Shown here one piece after another: positions 1 through 11,263 of a DNA stretch of 64,000 bases (position 1 is the first letter of the stretch; each line of letters begins with the position of its first letter). The position numbers were made by a program, and so were the translations under genes. This stretch comes from Artocarpus heterophyllus. Taxonomy: Eukaryota; Streptophyta; Magnoliopsida; Rosales; Moraceae. The stretch covers positions 20,715,987 through 20,779,986 of the forward strand of contig CM046353.1 of NCBI GenBank assembly GCA_025403435.1, in the 5' to 3' direction. Below the pieces are notes generated by a model. It had not been told where the DNA came from and made no database searches. It worked only from the letters and a program-made list of their open reading frames with translations.

Positions 1-707
1 GGCAGGCCGAACACGTAGATCGGCAGGCCGAATTGCCGTGTAAATATCTCCGCAAATCTTTTATTTTTCACCTGAGATTCTATAGGACAAAGTCTCAGTT
101 TTGATTCAAATAACCCAATAGAGAAGTTATCTGATCAAAACAAACTTTATCAAGATAATCTCTAAGAAAATAAATCAATTCATAATAATTCTACAAGTTC
201 ATCTTGATCTAATTTATCCAATTAAATCAACCGATAAACAGACAAGAATTATCTGATCCCAATAATTCAACAAGTTTATCTTAAATTAATTTTATTCTAA
301 AATTAATTCAACCAATAAACAAACATGAATTATTTGATTCTTTCAATTTTAAACCAATCTAATAAATCCCACATAAGTCACCAATTATTAAAAAAAGGCA
401 CGCCGTATTGTTACAAGATTTTGTGAGTTAGCAAAGGGGACAAAAATGGACCTATAAAGTTCAAGCTCCTCATAATTATGAAACCCAATATCCCAGATAT
501 ACATTTCACAATTATCAACTCCAACGCTACTCCACTAAAAGCTTGGAGTTGCACTCTCGAACTTTATAGAATTACAAAGCCCGTATAGCTAAGTCTCCAT
601 GACATATCAAAGTGCATTGTATCCCCATACAATAATCGATAATCAGCTTAAGGACAAGTTTTTTCTTACCTTCATGATTATTTTTATCTTACGTTTTATT
701 ATCTCTG
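1..707 (-). repeat. Copia-A 3' LTR, outer part (cut by window edge)
   Basis: This is the U5-side part of a Ty1/copia LTR in minus orientation. It aligns by eye with the complete LTR at 20739-22764 from about position 21290 onward, so roughly 550 bases lie left of the window. It ends at the target duplication ATCTC (703-707), where the gypsy element Tekay-1 is inserted. The same LTR resumes at 14311. The first 35 bases hold three copies of the CGGCAGGCCG-type motif. This segment is almost identical to the internal copy at 9296-9941. Confidence 0.85.
703..707. other. Target site duplication ATCTC, left copy
   Basis: ATCTC directly precedes the TGTAACG terminus of Tekay-1 and recurs directly after its GTTACA terminus at 14311-14315. 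The uninterrupted copia LTR at about 21990 carries one copy of this pentamer at the equivalent place. This shows that Tekay-1 inserted into an existing copia LTR. Confidence 0.85.
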
Positions 708-3700
708 TAACGCCCCCTTACTGGACGTCACAGATGTCGTTACATTCATACATTACATACTTATTTATTTAATCATTTAGATAAGCATTAAGAATAAAAC
801 TTATATGATACTTTAATTGCAAACGTAGTTAAGGAAAACATAACCAGGAGCCATACATACAATTTTTTTTTTACAACATTTATTAACTTAATCCATAATT
901 TAATTTCACTTCACTTTTGAACATAAACTTACTTTGGTAAAATAAATATACCAAATTATTAAATCGTAACACATTAATCATCCCATCATTTAAAAGCTAC
1001 TTGCTCCCATAGTTCGGAAGGCTAAACTTGGGACTTCGGCAGGCTATAGTGGTCGGCAGGCCAGAATTTATCAACCGACAGGCTGGCAGAGACTCTGCAA
1101 ATCAGGGCTCGAAAACTTACAAAGTTCGGCAGGCCGAAGATATGATTGACAAGGCCAAACATTTTAAAATCGGCATGCTGACGAATGATGTTCGGCAGGC
1201 CGACAGAGCCAAAATCTTTAGAAAAACTTAAAATTTTAAAACAAAATTCAACTTTTCATAATAATGCAGAAGATTAAATTCTTTAAAATGATAAAATAAA
1301 ATATAGAAACATAATTCTTGTGTTCTTAAAAACTTATCATAAAAAAATGTTCAATTAATAAACCATAACTTAAATCATAAACTTTGCTTCATTGGCGTTC
1401 TTCCGGTTACAATTTATCTTCTTAATGCTCACACGCCTTCCCATGTCCTTCGCCTAATCCATCACTTTCTTACCTTTATCTGCAACATGACATAAACTTG
1501 AATAAGCTAAAGCTTAGTAAGTACATATAATTAACACAACTTAAAAAAAAAACATTTCATAAACATCATCATCATCATCATATCATAATAGTGTATTAAG
1601 CACAGGTTTATAGAAACAAATCTTTCATTACATTGTCCATATTAAAACTTATTCCATTTTATCTTAAGGGCCCAAGTGTTGCACTATAAACATCATTATA
1701 GGCGCGCCGTCATGAGAGGAGAAGGGTAGCAAATCCCAAACCAAACATGACATCATAAAATATCATATCATAACATTGGTGTGCAACACTTATTAGGTGA
1801 TACATATATACATAACTTTCATACTTTAAAATTTGCCATAATCAAACATGCATAACTTTAAATCATGAAAATCTTTCATAAAAAAATCCTTTAAGGAAAA
1901 AAAATCACCATAAAATCATCATGAATATCATTATGAACATAATATCAATCCTTATAAAACATATCATGTTGCAGGTGAGAATGTACTTACCGTAAAAGCT
2001 AGCTTACTTAACCTTAATATGATTTGGTGACGACGCCGCGATCTCGATGTGCTCGTTTCTTTGCGTGTTCATGCCATTTATTCATTTAAAGACACAAAAT
2101 AAAATTAATACTTACTATCATAAAATATAACATTCATTCATATTACATCACATATACATTCATCTCATATAAACATAATTCATAGCATGCATTCCTAACT
2201 ACAATCATCAAAAACAACTCATACATTTCAAACATGAAAATCTGCCAACAATAATAACAAGGTAAATGAGTAATCTTTTGAAAACATTTTCTAACAATTA
2301 AAACACATATATTTTAATTTTAAAATTCATACCAACATCTTATTATCGTACATTTCAATATTATAAAATTATTCCATCATCAATATAATCATTTAAACAT
2401 ATAAAACATTGCATAAAATGAAAATACAAAAATTAACTTTGTTAAAATAGTTTTCTTGACCTAATTTCAAAGAAATTTCATAACATATAATTTACTCATC
2501 AAAACATTTCCATACTTTGCAGTCCATAGCATAACATATACATGAACATTCTTACTAAATTTCGTGAAAAACAACATTCATTTATCCCTTGAATAAAAAC
2601 TACATTTTCATGCATCATAATTAGACAACAATATTTTACTATGAGGGGTAGAGGATAGAAAATTCATAACTTATCATAGAAACATTGAAATAACGTGAAA
2701 CTTGGATGAACATCACAACACACATACATGAATAACATATTAAAAATTTAGAACAAAATACAATACCTAGAGAAAGATACTGTAGACGAATTTAGGAGGA
2801 GAAATGCTTTTTAGAATACCCAAAAGAAATGAGTCCTTACCTTAAAAGATTTTCTTCTCAAAATCGTTGAATTCAACCAACGAAAATATCAATTTTCTTT
2901 CAATTACTTGCAGAGAATTTTTGAGAGAGAGGAGGAATAGAATTCATGGAGAAGAGAAGAAGAAAAGATGAATAAGAAACATCTTAGAATGAATGAGAGG
3001 AAAGACGTGAGAGGAAGAGAGAGATGGGGAAAAAGAACGTTAAACAAATTTTAACGTAATGTTAATGAGCATAACGTAAAAAGAAAGGAGAGTCAAAACT
3101 CTTCATTAAGTCAGAATTTTTTTGATTAAATGATGAGTAATTGGCGTGGAGAATGGAGAGCAAAGAGGGAAAATCAAACAAATCATCTCACCACTTGGCA
3201 TGTTTTGCACTCTAAAAATAGGAAACCATTTAAAACAATACCAATCAATGCAAAGTCAAACATTTTATTTCCTTAAATGAGGAAATTAAGCCATGAATAT
3301 GCCAATTAATCACCCTATTAACATAATTATCTCAGCCATAAATTTAGAGAGATTTCTGCTGACTACTCATCAGCTGTCATCGGCTTGCCGACTCACCTCT
3401 TCGGCCTATCGGTTCCACCAAGTTCGGCCTGTCGATGGTTTCCATCGGCCTGTCGATCTTTAACAGACTTTTTGGCCTGCCGAACTTGAATGTCCGGCCT
3501 GCCGAACTGTCCTAAAATACCATACATTAATACATTTAAATCATCATTGCATCATAATTAAACATACATTAAAATTAACATGAACACTTGAGCACAACGA
3601 TTCCATGCGGTTGTCACCTGTCATAGAACTTGAAATTAATAGTTAGTAACATTAAGATCATAAATCATAACATATAACATAAATTATTATTAAAATTTCC

Positions 3701-3756
3701 TTAACATCGTTACTAACTTAACATGATCCGTTACATCAAAATTGGTGGGTGTTACA
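708..3756 (-). repeat. Tekay-1 3' LTR, 3049 bp
   Basis: The LTR runs TGTAACG...GTTACA on the plus strand, so in element sense it starts TGTAACACCC. It is AT-rich with a few GC-rich blocks: the CGGCAGGCCG cluster at about 1012-1205, a block with GGCGCGCC near 1700, a block near 2030, and an inverted motif cluster at 3374-3507. An ATC microsatellite lies near 1565-1585. Potential splice-like signals occur in element sense near 1470-1482 and 1985-1992. By eye the first 250 bases differ from the complete LTR at 11264 at about ten positions, which suggests the insertion is not very recent. Confidence 0.9.
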
Positions 3757-3768
3757 ATTCTCCCCACC
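3757..3768 (-). other. Polypurine tract of Tekay-1
   Basis: In element sense this is GGTGGGGAGAAT, directly next to the LTR start TGTAACACCC. This is the usual place and composition for the plus-strand primer of a gypsy element. Confidence 0.85.
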
Positions 3769-3792
3769 TTATAAAAGTTTCGTCCTCGAAAC

Positions 3793-5300
3793 TTAGAATA
3801 ATTGCGGATACATAGATCTCATGTCATCTTCACGTTCCCATGTAGCTTCTTCAACTTGATGATTTCGCCATAACACCTTGACCAATGAAATTTCTTTATT
3901 CCTCAAGGTCTTGGTTCTTCGATCGAGTATCGCTATTGGCTTTTCTTCATAACTCAAATCTTCTCATATCTCGATCACTTGTGGCTCAATTACATGCGTA
4001 GGGTCTGGAACATACTTCTTGAGCATAGAGACATGTAATACATCATGCATTGCGGTCATTCCTGAAGGCAATCTTAGCTGATAAGCTACTTTGCCTATTC
4101 GCTTCACAATTTCATAAGGACCGATAAATCTTGGACTTAGCTTGCTTTTCTTCCCAAATCTCATAACTCCTTTCATTGGTGCAACTTTCAAAAACACATA
4201 TTCACCTACGGCGAATTCTAAGGTTCTTCTTCTCTTGTCGGCATAACACTTCTGACGGCTTTGAGCGGTCTCTATTCTTATTATGATCAACTTTATCATC
4301 TTAGAAGTTTCGTTAACAAAATCAGTCCTTTCAGCATCGACACTTTCCATCAACTTCTTCTCACCAGCTTCGTGCCAACATATAGGCGACCTGTATTTTC
4401 GTCCATACAACGCTTCATACGGTGCCATCCCAATTGTCGCCTAGAAGCTGTTGTTGTAAGCAAACTCTGCTAATGGTAACACTTTACACCAGCTGGTCTT
4501 AAAATCAAGAGAACAAGCCCGTATTATATCCTCTAAAATCAAGTTTGTCCTCTCCGTTTGGCCGTCTGTCTAAGGATGAAAAGCTATACTGAAATGTAGC
4601 CTGGTTCCCATTGCAGTTTGTACACTCTTCTAAAACTTAGATGTGAACCTGCCATCACGATCTGAGATGATTGACTTGGGAATTCCATTAAGTCGTACAA
4701 TCTCCTTAACATAGAGTTCCGCTAACCGTTCCATAGAGTAACTGATCTTGATAGGAATGAAATGTGCTGTCTTAGTCAATCGATACACAACTACCCAAAT
4801 TGCATCATAACCATTCATAGTTCTGGGCAAACCGGCAATAAAATCTATTGCTATATCCTCCCATTTCCATTTCGGTATTTGGATATACTGCAGTTCACCA
4901 CCAGGTCTTTGGTGTTCAGCCGTTACTTGTTGACATTTCATACATTTCTTCACATACATTGCAACATCACGTTTCATTCCAAACCACCAGAAGTTACCCC
5001 TTAGATCATTATACATCTTTGTTGCACCTGGATGAATAGAGTAAGGAGTGTTATGAATTTCCACCAAGATCTTTTCCCTTAAGCCATCAACATTAGGAAC
5101 ACATAAGCGGTCCTTGAGGTACAGAGTTTCGTCATCCGCAATACGAAACTCTTGACATTTTCCTTCTTTCATTTTCTGCTTAATCTTTACAAGACTGACA
5201 TCTTCATCTTGTTTTCTCCAAATTTCATCATACATCGTTGGAGCGAGTGAGAGTGCTGAGAGTTGACCTGCTATAAGTTCCAAACCAAAGTCTAGAATTT
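3793..5300 (-). pseudogene. Tekay-1 integrase with GPY/F module and chromodomain-like tail (broken)
   Basis: This is the C-terminal part of the gypsy polyprotein, which inserts cDNA into chromatin. Visible parts, N to C: the zinc-binding region (two His, then CMKC near 4940), the catalytic core (DFIAGLP near 4830; SDRDGRFTS near 4650; DGQTERTN near 4555), a GPY/F module (GPYEIVKRIGKVAYQLRLP near 4085), and a chromodomain-like end with LWRNHQVEEATWERED near 3840, ending in a stop at 3793-3795. In-frame stops interrupt it at 4630-4632, 4570-4572, 4441-4443 (TAG) and 3964-3966 (TGA). All sit where Gln, Trp or Arg codons are expected, so each is one transition away. The chromodomain-like tail is typical of Tekay/Del chromoviruses and directs insertion to heterochromatin (family knowledge). 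Confidence 0.85.
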
Positions 5301-6989
5301 TCCTTCTTAAAGGTGGAGACATTGCTTGCATTGACATCAACGTGGCAACTGACTTCCTACTTAGAGCATGAGCCACTCGGTTAGCTTTTCCAAGATGATA
5401 AAGGTTTTCACAATCATAATGCTTCACCAATTCTAGCCATCTTCGTTGTCTCATGTTCAAGTCTCTTTGCGTGAAGAAGTATTTCAGACTTTGATGATCA
5501 GTGAAGATCTTACATTGGACCCCATATAAATAGTGTCTCCATATTTTCAACGCAAAAACAACTGCCGCTAACTCGAGGTCATGAGTAGGATAGTTCTTTT
5601 CATAATCCTTCAGTTGTCTTAAAGCATAAGCAATCACCATTTCATTTTGCATTAAAATAGCTCCGAGACCCATCTTGGATGCATCACTATAAATAACAAA
5701 TCCATCATTCTCTTCTGGTATAGCCAATACTGGAGCTGTCGTTAGCCTCTTTTTCAGTTCTTGAAAACTTTTCTCGCATGCATCTGTCCATTCATACTTC
5801 TTTTCTTTGCGAGTTAGATTCGTGAGTGGAGCTGCTATCTTGGAGAAATCTTATACGAATCTCCTATAATATCCTGTTAAACCCAAGAAGCTTCTTATTT
5901 CACTTGCATTCATCGGTTGCTTCCAGTTGAGAACAGCCTCTACTTTAGCAGGGTCAACCATAATCCCTTCCTTCGATATAACATGCCCAAGAAAGGCATT
6001 TTATCTAGCCAAAGCTCGCATTTGGAGAACTTTGCATATAACTGGTGTCTTCTTAAAGTCTCCAGTATAATCCTTAAATGCTCCACATGTTCTTCTTGAT
6101 TCTTTGAATAGACAAGAATATCATCGATAAATACAACAACAAATTTATCGAGGAAATCCTTGAATACCCGGTTCATCAAGTCCATAAAAGCAACAAGTGT
6201 ATTCGTCAGATCGAAAGACATAACCACAAATTCATAATGACCATACCTCATCCTGAAGGCAATCTTGGGAATATCTTCTTCTTTAATCTTTAGCTGGTGA
6301 TATCCCGATCGTAGATCAATCTTTGAGAACACAGATGCACCCTTAAGCTGATCAAACAAATCATCGATTCGAGGCAACGAGTACTTGTTCTTGATTGTCA
6401 CCTTATTCAACTCTCTATAGTCAATGCAGAGTCTCATAGTGCCATCCTTCTTCTTTACAAACAAGACTGGAGCTCCCCAAGGTGAGTGACTTGGCCTGAT
6501 GAATCCTTTATCGAGTAGCTCCTTTAATTGCATGTGAAGCTCCCTTAACTCTGTCGGGGCCATTCTGTAAGGTGCTTTTGAGATCGGATCGGTGCCAGGA
6601 GCAAGCTCAATCTCGAATTCGACTTCTCTTTCTGGCGGTAGACTTGTCAGATCATCAGGAAACACATCTGCATATTCATGAATTACAAGTACATCTTCAA
6701 TTCTTATCTTGTATTCTTGGCTTTTGTCTACAATGTTCGCCAGATAGCCCATGCAGCTACTTGCTAATAACTTCTTTGCTTTCATTGCGGATAAGAACAT
6801 GCTAGGTTTCTTTCTGGACTCGCCAACATAAACGAATTTCTGTTCACCTTTTGGATGGAAGATCACCTTTCGTTTTCGGCATTCAATAGAAGCATTATAC
6901 TTGCTCAGGAAATTCATCCCAAGAATCATATCGTAATCATGCATGTCGATCACAATGAAGTCGACAAAAAGCTTCCTATCAGAAATTCA
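5300..6989 (-). pseudogene. Tekay-1 protease end, reverse transcriptase and RNase H (broken)
   Basis: This is the replication enzyme block of the gypsy polyprotein. RT is clear: the fingers/palm segment [20 protein letters not shown] near 6450, then [10 protein letters not shown] near 6310, then the active site FIDDILVYS near 6120. RNase H follows in the -1-shifted frame, with [13 protein letters not shown] near 5680, TDHQSL near 5490, and an end near 5370. A stop (TGA, 6987-6989) separates RT from the protease in the same frame. A one-base deletion lies at about 5984-5989 within a CCC run, just after the FLG motif. A TAA (5851-5853) interrupts the RT-RNase H connection. The QG motif is changed to [11 protein letters not shown], so RT may have been impaired even apart from the breaks. 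Confidence 0.9.
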
Positions 6990-8426
6990 TAAGGGTAATG
7001 TACGCAGACAGTGCATAGATAATATCACTTTCCTGGAGGATAGTGTCGTAGTGAATCCCTGTCTCATAGGCTCTAAATGAACCTCTAACTTTTTAGCAAA
7101 TGACATAGATACAAAGGAATGTGTAGCACCCGCATCAAAAAGGACATAAACATCATTAGATAAACTTGTTATCTGACCTGTGACCACATTGGAGGCTTCA
7201 GCAGCCACTTGTTCTTTTGTCATGGCATAAATGCGGGCATTCGTTGGTGGGGATTCAAGTCTCCCTTGACTGATAAGTGGCCCTTCAAGGGTAGCTTGCA
7301 TCTGATGGAGCTGGGCTTGAGGAGGAGCTCTCTGAGGGGCATTGGCATTCATCAGTTTGGGGCAGTTCTTGACAAAGTGGTCTTCACACCCACAAAAAAA
7401 ACATTGATTTGTTCCCAAACGACATTCTCCTAGATGTTTCTTTCCATATTTGGCACATGGTTGAAACCGCATATTATTGTTGTTGTGCTGACCATCATTA
7501 TGTCTCTTGTTATCTTGGCCTTGCTGATTTTGAGGATTGCCCTTCCTCTTGTTATTCCTCCAGTTTTGGTTGCTGTTGTTGCTATTGTTGTTGTTGTTGT
7601 TGTTCCTATGTGGAGGGCGGTTCTGGTTGTTTGCATTATTGGCTTGTTGGCCTGACTGAGGCTGGTTCCTTCTTAGCTTGGACAGATGGAATTCCGCACG
7701 TTGGGCTCTCATGACAATTTGCTTTTGAGTCCTAGGTGGACTTGCCCCATCAACGATAGCAGCAATTTTAGGCCTGAGTACCTTGATCAGCCTTCTGACC
7801 CTTTCATTTTCATCCATCACCATTCCTGGGCATAGGCGAGCAAGCTGGTCAAACTTTGTCACCACATGAGTAACTAACATATCCCCCTGGTGCAAACTCT
7901 CGAACTCCTCATAATGCTTCCTTGTAATGTTCATATGGAAGAACTTTGTGTTGAATTCATGAACAAAGTCTTCCCATGACATCTCTTCAACGTTCCGGCT
8001 CTGTTCAATGTCATCCCACCAAATTCTGGCCTCCATGGTGAGGCAGTACGAGGCATAGAGGACTTTTTCATTGTCTATGAAATCCATGAGTCTTAGGGTG
8101 GCTTCAATCATCTTCAACCATCCTTGAGCTATTAGCGGATCCTTTGAACCCTCGAAGTCTGCTGGCTTAACTCTCTTCCACCTGACCAATAGGGGTTCTT
8201 GATTAACCACTCTAGGTTCAGCAACAGGAGCTGGAACTTCATTAACTGGTGGCTGCGGAGGAGGAGGAGGCACGTCATTGCCTCGTCGATCTTCATTCTA
8301 GCCATTGGCCCTTAACGCAGCAATTTCTCCTCTTTGCTCTTCAAGTTGCCTTTGCAGCTCAGCGATCACTGTCATGAGCCTTTCATAAGTCTGGGTGCGC
8401 GTCTGCATTCTTCTATGACCGTCCAT
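6987..8426 (-). pseudogene. Tekay-1 Gag and aspartic protease (one early stop)
   Basis: This encodes the capsid protein and the start of the protease. The likely start is the ATG at 8424-8426. It opens a coiled-coil-like N-terminus and reads in frame into the rest, but a TAG at 8298-8300 stops it after 42 codons. The remaining 428 codons are open: proline run, retrotransposon Gag domain (PADFEGSKDPLIAQGWL, near 8130-7750), an Asn/Gln-rich stretch, a zinc knuckle CFFCGCEDHFVKNC (C-X2-C-X4-H-X4-C, near 7390), and the protease site DAGATHSF (near 7110). The usual protease triad is D-S/T-G, so the Ala at the second place is unusual. Starting after the TAG would leave out only the N-terminal arm. 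Confidence 0.88.
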
Positions 8427-8624
8427 CGTTAATTTCCTAAAAGAATTAGGAACTTAGAAATAATCTTCTAATATGAGACAGGTGTTCACTACTAGATCAT
8501 TAATCATTAAACATTTAAACCTCATTCCTATCCTTATACTTGCATCAAAACATCTAACTTTAAAACATACTTACTTGGAGAACTTGGATTGACGTGTGGC
8601 GATATGAATTGTATTGGAAACTTT

Positions 8625-8635
8625 CTCTGATACCA
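8625..8635 (-). other. Primer binding site, tRNA-iMet type
   Basis: In element sense this reads TGGTATCAGAG, complementary to the 3' end of plant initiator tRNA-Met. It lies five bases inside the 5' LTR boundary at 8641. Confidence 0.85.
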
Positions 8636-8640
8636 AAGCC

Positions 8641-9295
8641 TGTAACGCCCCCCTCACGGACGTCACAAATGTCGTTACATACATACATTACATACTTATT
8701 TATTTAATCATTTAGATAAACATTAAGAATAAAACTTATATGATACTTTAATTGTAAACGTAGTTAAGGAAAACATAACCAGGATCCATACATACATTTT
8801 TTTTACAACATTCATTAACTTAATCCATAATTTAATTTCACTTTACTTTTGAACATAAACTTACTTTAGTAAAATAAATATACCAAATTATTAAATCATA
8901 ACACATTAATCATCACATCATTTAAAAGCTACTTGCTCCCATAGTTCGGCAGGCTATAGTGGTCGGCAGGCCGGAATTTATCAATCGACAGGCTGGCAGA
9001 GGCTCTGCAAATCAGGGCTTGAAAACTTACAAAGTTCGACAGGCCGAAGATACGATTGACAGGCCGAACATTTTAAAATCGGCATGTCGACGAATGATGT
9101 TCAGCAGGCCGACAGAGCCAAAAATCTTTAGAAAAACTTAAATTTTTAAAACAAAATTCAACTTTTCATAATAATGCGGAAGATTAAATTCTTTAAAATG
9201 ATAAAATAAAATATAGAAACATAATTCTTGTGTTCTTAAAAACTTATCATAAAAAAATGTTCAATTAATAAACCATAACTTAAATCATAAACTTT
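8641..9295 (-). repeat. Tekay-1 5' LTR, first ~655 bp only
   Basis: This abuts the primer binding site, so it is the true 5' LTR edge. It breaks off within AAACTTT (9292-9295), where copia LTR sequence begins. The two sequences share CTTT at the join, a microhomology. Its diagnostic bases (AGGATCC, TTGTAAAC) match the complete LTR at 11264 rather than the 3' LTR at 708. Confidence 0.85.
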
Positions 9296-9941
9296 TATTT
9301 TTAACCTGAGATTCTATAGGACAAAGTCTCAGTTTTGATTCAAATAACCCAATAGAGAAGTTATCTGATCAAAACAAACTTTATCAAGATAATCTCTAAG
9401 AAAATAAATCAATTCATAATAATTCTACAAGTTCATCTTGATCTAATTTATCCAATTAAATCAACCGATAAACAGACAAGAATTATCTGATCCCAATAAT
9501 TCAACAAGTTTATCTTAAATTAATTTTATTCTAAAATTAATTCAACCAATAAACAAACATGAATTATTTGATTCTTTCAATTTTAAACCAATCTAATAAA
9601 TCCCACATAAGTCACCAATTATTAAAAAAAGGCACGCCGTATTGTTACAAGATTTTGTGAGTTAGCAAAGGGGACAAAAATGGACCTATAAAGTTCAAGC
9701 TCCTCATAATTATGAAACCCAATATCCCAGATATACATTTCACAATTATCAACTCCAACGCTACTCCACTAAAAGCTTGGAGTTGCACTCTCGAACTTTA
9801 TAGAATTACAAAGCCCGTATAGCTAAGTCTCCATGACATATCAAAGTGCATTGTATCCCCATACAATAATCGATAATCAGCTTAAGGACAAGTTTTTTCT
9901 TACCTTCATGATTATTTTTATCTTACGTTTTATTATCTCTG
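9296..9941 (-). repeat. Duplicated copia LTR segment, copy 2
   Basis: This is copia LTR sequence between two gypsy LTR pieces. By eye it is practically identical to the segment from about 62 to 707, including shared derived bases such as GTTACAAGATTTTGTGAGTT. An open stretch at 9833-10024 is incidental and crosses the join into the gypsy LTR. Confidence 0.85.
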
Positions 9942-10615
9942 TAACGCCCCCTTACGGACGTCACAGATGTCGTTACATTCATACATTACATACTTATTTA
10001 TTTAATCATTTAGATAAACGTTAAGAATAAAACTTATATGATACTTTAATTGCAAACGTAGTTAAGGAAAACATAACCAGGAGCCATACATACAATTTTT
10101 TTTTTACAACATTTATTAACTTAATCCATAATTTAATTTCACTTCACTTTTGAACATAAACTTACTTTGGTAAAATAAATATACCAAATTATTAAATCGT
10201 AACACATTAATCATCCCATCATTTAAAAGCTACTTGCTCCCATAGTTCGGAAGGCTAAACTTGGGACTTCGGCAGGCTATAGTGGTCGGCAGGCCAGAAT
10301 TTATCAACCGACAGGCTGGCAGAGACTCTGCAAATCAGGGCTCGAAAACTTACAAAGTTCGGCAGGCCGAAGATATGATTGACAGGCCAAACATTTTAAA
10401 ATCGGCATGCTGACGAATGATGTTCGGCAGGCCGACAAAGCCAAAATCTTTAGAAAAACTTAAAATTTTAAAACAAAATTCAACTTTTCATAATAATGCA
10501 GAAGATTAAATTCTTTAAAATGATAAAATAAAATATAGAAACATAATTCTTGTGTTCTTAAAAACTTATCATAAAAAAATGTTCAATTAATAAACCATAA
10601 CTTAAATCATAAACT
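9942..10615 (-). repeat. Duplicated Tekay-1 LTR end, copy 2
   Basis: This gypsy LTR fragment carries the bases diagnostic of the left LTR (AGGAGCC, TTGCAAAC). It ends at the same breakpoint as the 5' LTR fragment at 9292-9295 and contains one CGGCAGGCCG motif cluster (about 10252-10440). Confidence 0.85.
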
Positions 10616-11263
10616 TTTATTTTTAACCTGAGATTCTATAGGACAAAGTCTCAGTTTTGATTCAAATAACCCAATAGAGAAGTTATCTGATCAAAACAAA
10701 CTTTATCAAGATAATCTCTAAGAAAATAAATCAATTCATAATAATTCTACAAGTTCATCTTGATCTAATTTATCCAATTAAATCAACCGATAAACAGACA
10801 AGAATTATCCGATCCCAATAATTCAACAAGTTTATCTTAAATTAATTTTATTATAAAATTAATTCAACCAATAAACAAACATGAATTATTTGATTCTTTC
10901 AATTTTAAACCAATCTGATAAATCCGACATAAGTCATCAATTATTAAAAAAAGGCATGCCGTATCGTTACAGGATTTTGTGAGCTAGCAAAGGGGACAAA
11001 AATGGACCTATAAAGTTCAAGCTCCTGATAATTATGAAACCCAAAATCCCAGATATACATTTCACAATTATCAACTCCAACGCTACTCCACTAAAAGCTT
11101 GGAGCTACACTCTCGAACTTTATAGAATTACGAAGCCCATATAGCTAAGTCTCCATGACATATCAAAGTGTATCGTATCCCCATACAAAAATCCATAATC
11201 AGCTTAAGGACAAGTTCTTTCTTACATTCATGATTATTTTTATCTTACGTTTTATTATCTCTG
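10616..11263 (-). repeat. Duplicated copia LTR segment, copy 3
   Basis: This is the same copia LTR segment as at 62-707, but it keeps several bases found in the undisturbed LTR at 20739-22764 (for example TTATCCGATC and GTTACAGGATTT). It is therefore an older copy than 9296-9941. It ends in ATCTC next to the complete gypsy LTR. Confidence 0.85.

Larger units (their letters stand above)
8641..11263. repeat. Chimeric tandem repeat: two ~1.3 kb units of gypsy-LTR plus copia-LTR
   Basis: Unit 1 is 8641-9941 and unit 2 is 9942-11263. Each unit is about 655-675 bases of Tekay-1 LTR end joined to about 646 bases of copia LTR ending in ATCTC. The repeat is followed by a full Tekay-1 LTR. Both gypsy-to-copia joins (near 9293 and 10615) are identical, so the join formed once and was then copied. 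The second half of unit 1 plus the first half of unit 2 (9296-10615) is almost identical to the left edge of the window (about 57-1390). Confidence 0.85.

Noticed and set aside
1012..1205. Clustered CGGCAGGCCG units as a possible CRISPR array
   Set aside because: Units are only 10-14 bases, vary in sequence and orientation, and spacers are irregular and short. The context is a plant LTR.
1028..1231. 67-codon frame over the motif cluster, also at 8959-9141
   Set aside because: The peptides arise from the repeated motif and are not conserved as protein: copies have frame changes and stops.
7209..7714. Plus-strand open frames of 68-101 codons across the gag region
   Set aside because: They are antisense shadows of the Tekay-1 Gag Asn/Gln-rich and zinc-knuckle coding sequence. 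Their Val/Cys-rich runs come from the repeats on the other strand.
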